DNA from: an uncultured Moraxella sp.
Lineage (GTDB): Bacteria; Pseudomonadota; Gammaproteobacteria; Pseudomonadales; Moraxellaceae
NCBI GenBank assembly: GCA_937889485.1
Contig: CALAPG010000045.1
Span: forward strand, 1-7,859
Direction of reading: 5' to 3'
Length of the DNA: 7,859 bases
Shown: one piece after another, positions 6,601-7,859 of the stretch
Layout: each line of letters begins with the position of its first letter
How positions within the stretch are numbered: position 1 is the first letter of the stretch
Translations under genes and position numbers: made by a program
The notes under the pieces: generated by a model
What the model saw: only the letters and a program-made list of their open reading frames with translations
Databases searched by the model: none
What the model was told of the DNA's origin: nothing

Positions 6601-6933
6601 TCATTCTTTTGAGTTTTTATAGTGCGATTGCCCTGTTGGTGTACTGGTATCGATATTCTCTTTAATCGATACCAACTCACAGCCCATCTCTTGTAGCTGA
6701 TTAACCAGACTGATCAATTCTTTTAGGCTACGGCCCAAGCGGTCTAGCCGCCAAATATATAATGTATCGCCTTCACGCAAGGCCTTAAGGCAGTTCTCTA
6801 GTTCAGATCGATGATCGTTAACAGAGGATATTTTTTCTTGATAGACCTTCTCACAGCCCAATTGGGTGAGTGCATCAAGTTGCAAATCTAAGTTTTGGTC
6901 AATGGTGGATGTTCGAGCGTAACCGATTTTCAT
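6601..6933 (-). pseudogene. serine recombinase (resolvase/invertase), truncated by the IS
   Basis: 110 codons, of which residues 1-99 come from the original gene and the last 11 (TG plus QSHYKNSKE) are read from the IS end. The N-terminal catalytic domain is recognisable: GYARTSTIDQ at 4-13 with catalytic Ser9 and Arg7, and WRLDRLGRSLKEL at 61-73 with the Asp64, Arg65 and Arg68 set. Intact resolvases/invertases of this type are about 180-200 aa. The dimerisation helix E and the helix-turn-helix DNA-binding domain that should follow ENIDTSTPTG are missing. Without them site-specific recombination is not expected. The gene starts 16 nt after the vapC stop, in the same direction, so it probably belonged to one transcript with vapBC. 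Whether it served as a plasmid resolvase or an invertase cannot be told. Confidence 0.85.
6614..6635 (-). repeat. IS terminal inverted repeat, right
   Basis: 22 bp, reverse complement of 5457-5478. Read on the minus strand it extends the recombinase frame by foreign codons to a TGA at 6601-6603 inside the IS. Confidence 0.9.
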
Positions 6934-6949
6934 ATAGCCAAGATTAATC

Positions 6950-7363
6950 CTATTGTAATTTGGTCATACCTGCTTTATTCACCGCCCCTTTATCAAAGGT
7001 GACCGTATACACACAACCTTGTTGTTGATTGATCTTGTGAATTAGAAGATCAGAAAAATCTGATGACATGGTGTGATAAATAGCCAGTGCTTGTAACACC
7101 AATGCCTGATGTTCAAACACCAATGTATCAATTGCCAATAACTCATCCAAGATCATCGCCACTTGACTGCGAGATTGGTTATAGACACGTCTTAGTAACC
7201 AAATCAGCTCTATCAACACAATAACAGAGATATAGCCCTTTTTATGCGCATTTAGGCTTTCAAGAAATGCACTGGCTTGCTCAGCTTGTTCTTGATCATC
7301 CTGAACAAGATAACGAGCCAGTACGTTGGTATCAATACCAATAAGCTCAGCACTACTCTCCAT
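6950..7363 (-). CDS. vapC: PIN-domain ribonuclease toxin, VapC-like
   Basis: 137 aa. Predicted Mg-dependent endoribonuclease that blocks translation when freed from its antitoxin. Seen: the PIN acidic residues Asp11 in GIDTNVLARYL, Glu52 in VLIELIWLL, Asp102 and Asp105 in SDFSDLLI, and Asp124 in TFDKGA, in the normal order and spacing; length is typical (about 130-140). The ATG at 7363 lies inside the last codons of the antitoxin gene (11-nt overlap), the usual coupling in these pairs; an in-frame ATG at 7390 would add 9 residues with no PIN likeness. The active site looks complete, so the toxin should work. The cellular target (tRNA, rRNA or mRNA) cannot be read from sequence. Confidence 0.88.
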   Translation of the reverse strand: MESSAELIGIDTNVLARYLVQDDQEQAEQASAFLESLNAHKKGYISVIVLIELIWLLRRVYNQSRSQVAMILDELLAIDTLVFEHQALVLQALAIYHTMSSDFSDLLIHKINQQQGCVYTVTFDKGAVNKAGMTKLQ

Positions 7364-7622
7364 GAATCGCACCCATTGCAATGCCGTCATTCATCTCATC
7401 GATACTGGCGGTTATGTTAGTTTTCACCAACCCTTTGAGACGGCGAATATCACCTTTGCTGTGTTCGGACACAGGCACAAGTTCAATAACTCCATTATCG
7501 TGCTTCACGATAGACAACTTTGTATTGTTGGCCAGATTAAGCTCTGCCAATAGACTATCAGTCAGCACAAGGACATTCGGCCGATCTGGGTAGTGGTTGC
7601 TAACCGTTAATATATCTAACAT
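7353..7622 (-). CDS. vapB: AbrB/SpoVT-type antitoxin, VapB-like
   Basis: 89 aa. Expected to bind and neutralise the VapC toxin and to repress its own operon. Residues ~15-52 look like an AbrB swapped-hairpin DNA-binding domain: NVLVLTDSLLAELNLANNTK, then LSIVKHDNGVIELVPV. The C-terminal part (RRLKGLVKTNITASIDEMND, 60-79) resembles the toxin-binding tails of VapB proteins, with the LKGL and EMN elements. ATG at 7622 is preceded by AGGAG 5 nt upstream, a strong ribosome binding site that fits antitoxin excess over toxin. Overlaps vapC by 11 nt. Confidence 0.83.
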   Translation of the reverse strand: MLDILTVSNHYPDRPNVLVLTDSLLAELNLANNTKLSIVKHDNGVIELVPVSEHSKGDIRRLKGLVKTNITASIDEMNDGIAMGAIHGE

Positions 7623-7802
7623 AACTTCTCCTGTTTGACAGTGAGAACAAAAAGTATAAGGTTAGTATGAGCCAGAACTATATAAAAAGCAATTTCTAGA
7701 GGGTTATTTTAACGTTGTTTTTTAGACGAGTTTTTATTCAAAAAACTGTAGAGGACACTAACAGACAAAAAAATGTACTTGCACAAAATATTGAAAATGA
7801 AA
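7623..7802. other. A/T-rich intergenic region between vapBC and a tRNA
   Basis: No credible gene on either strand. The left part holds the vapBC promoter. An A/T-only-type inverted repeat AGTTTTT/AAAAACT (7729-7735 and 7741-7747) is present, too weak to call. The right part runs into the T-run of the tRNA terminator. Confidence 0.5.
7653..7692 (-). promoter_or_regulatory. probable vapBC promoter with a repeated octamer
   Basis: On the minus strand TTGCTT (7692-7687) and CATACT (7669-7664) are 17 nt apart, and a second -10-like TATACT lies at 7658-7653. The octamers CTCATACT (7671-7664) and CTTATACT (7660-7653) are an 11-bp-spaced imperfect direct repeat, one helical turn, overlapping both possible -10 elements. 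A VapB operator would be expected here, but such operators are more often inverted repeats. Confidence 0.35.
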
Positions 7803-7838
7803 TAAAAACAAAAAACCACCACATTGCTGTGATGGTTT
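7803..7838 (-). terminator. intrinsic terminator of the tRNA transcript
   Basis: Read leftward: an AACCATCACA arm, GCAA loop and TGTGGTGGTT arm form a stem of 11-12 bp (plus-strand arms 7812-7823 and 7828-7839) with one G-U pair, directly followed by TTTTTTGTTTTTATT. On the plus strand the same spot gives a C-A mismatch and no T-run, so the direction is clearly minus. It begins immediately after the encoded CCA of the tRNA. Confidence 0.8.
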
Positions 7839-7859
7839 TGGCGCCTTTTGCTGGGCTCG
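7839..7859 (-). tRNA. 3' end of a tRNA (partial, identity unknown)
   Basis: The last 21 nt of the window read on the minus strand as CGA GC (T-loop positions 56-60), CCAGC (T-stem 61-65), AAAAGGC (acceptor 66-72), G73 and an encoded CCA. Every element falls at standard tRNA spacing and C61 is correct. The 5' acceptor strand, predicted GCCTTTT, lies outside the window. G73 allows Asn, Asp, Gln, Ser or Trp; the T-arm looks most like tRNA-Asn to me, a guess. The terminator that follows at once supports the call. Confidence 0.65.

Larger units (their letters stand above)
5457..6635 (-). mobile_element. ISAs1-family insertion sequence, complete, 1179 bp
   Basis: Bounded by perfect 22-bp terminal inverted repeats beginning CAGGGCAATCGCAC at 5457-5478 and, reversed, at 6614-6635. 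One transposase gene fills the interior, reading leftward, with its stop codon inside the left repeat. Length, the CAGGG ends and the transposase type fit the ISAs1 family. The family normally duplicates about 8-10 bp of target. Here the flanks TTATCTCATA (5447-5456) and TTGGTGTACT (6636-6645) differ, so no duplication is present, pointing to a later deletion or recombination at one side. The right end lies within a serine recombinase gene. Confidence 0.88.

Noticed and set aside
7326..7593. Plus-strand ORFs opposite vapBC
   Set aside because: Antisense to a toxin-antitoxin pair with clear motifs and a strong ribosome binding site.
7635..7660. Plus-strand TTGACA with downstream TATAAG as a rightward promoter
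   Set aside because: Spacing is only 14 nt and no gene lies to the right on the plus strand.

Overview
The window looks like chromosomal DNA of a gammaproteobacterium of the Moraxellaceae (Moraxella, Psychrobacter or Acinetobacter relatives). The main clue is an aspartate carbamoyltransferase gene followed by an inactive dihydroorotase homologue (pyrB-pyrC'), an arrangement typical of Pseudomonas and Moraxellaceae. The moderate, A/T-leaning base composition and the small lipoprotein beside a TrmH-type methyltransferase fit this. The genus assignment is inference; no taxonomic marker was compared.

Left part (1-2559), mostly housekeeping. A 60-residue lipoprotein (+) converges on a TrmH/SpoU-family RNA 2'-O-methyltransferase (-). 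Next, on the minus strand, come class 1 fructose-1,6-bisphosphatase and, 12 nt downstream of it, a 138-residue ORF. That ORF reads as a Fic-family protein whose whole catalytic core has been deleted in frame, joining the N-terminal helical part to the C-terminal winged helix. Two 13-bp direct repeats lie at the apparent junction.

Middle part (2560-5231). A divergent promoter region separates fbp from pyrB-pyrC' (+). PyrB keeps the carbamoyl-phosphate and aspartate binding residues. PyrC' has lost the metal-binding HxH motif and the catalytic Asp, so it should be structural: in this ATCase class the pseudo-dihydroorotase supports a PyrB/PyrC' holoenzyme. The 109-nt gap between the two genes holds a 12-codon ORF starting at an ATGA overlap and a cluster of CTAG-containing inverted repeats. 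A 55-codon minus-strand ORF with a signal-peptide-like N-terminus converges on pyrC'.

Right part (5232-7859), accessory and mobile. A hairpin terminator is followed by a complete 1179-bp ISAs1-family insertion sequence with perfect 22-bp terminal inverted repeats. The IS cuts a serine recombinase gene after its catalytic domain. No target-site duplication flanks the IS and the rest of the recombinase is not on the other side, so material has been lost or rearranged. Upstream of the recombinase, in the same direction, is a VapB/VapC-type toxin-antitoxin pair with a nested start. At the right edge, the last 21 nt of a minus-strand tRNA (T-loop, acceptor strand, encoded CCA) are followed directly by an intrinsic terminator. 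The mobile region therefore lies just downstream of a tRNA 3' end, a common place for genomic islands, although no duplicated attachment site or tyrosine integrase is visible.

No CRISPR array, rRNA gene or replication origin is apparent.
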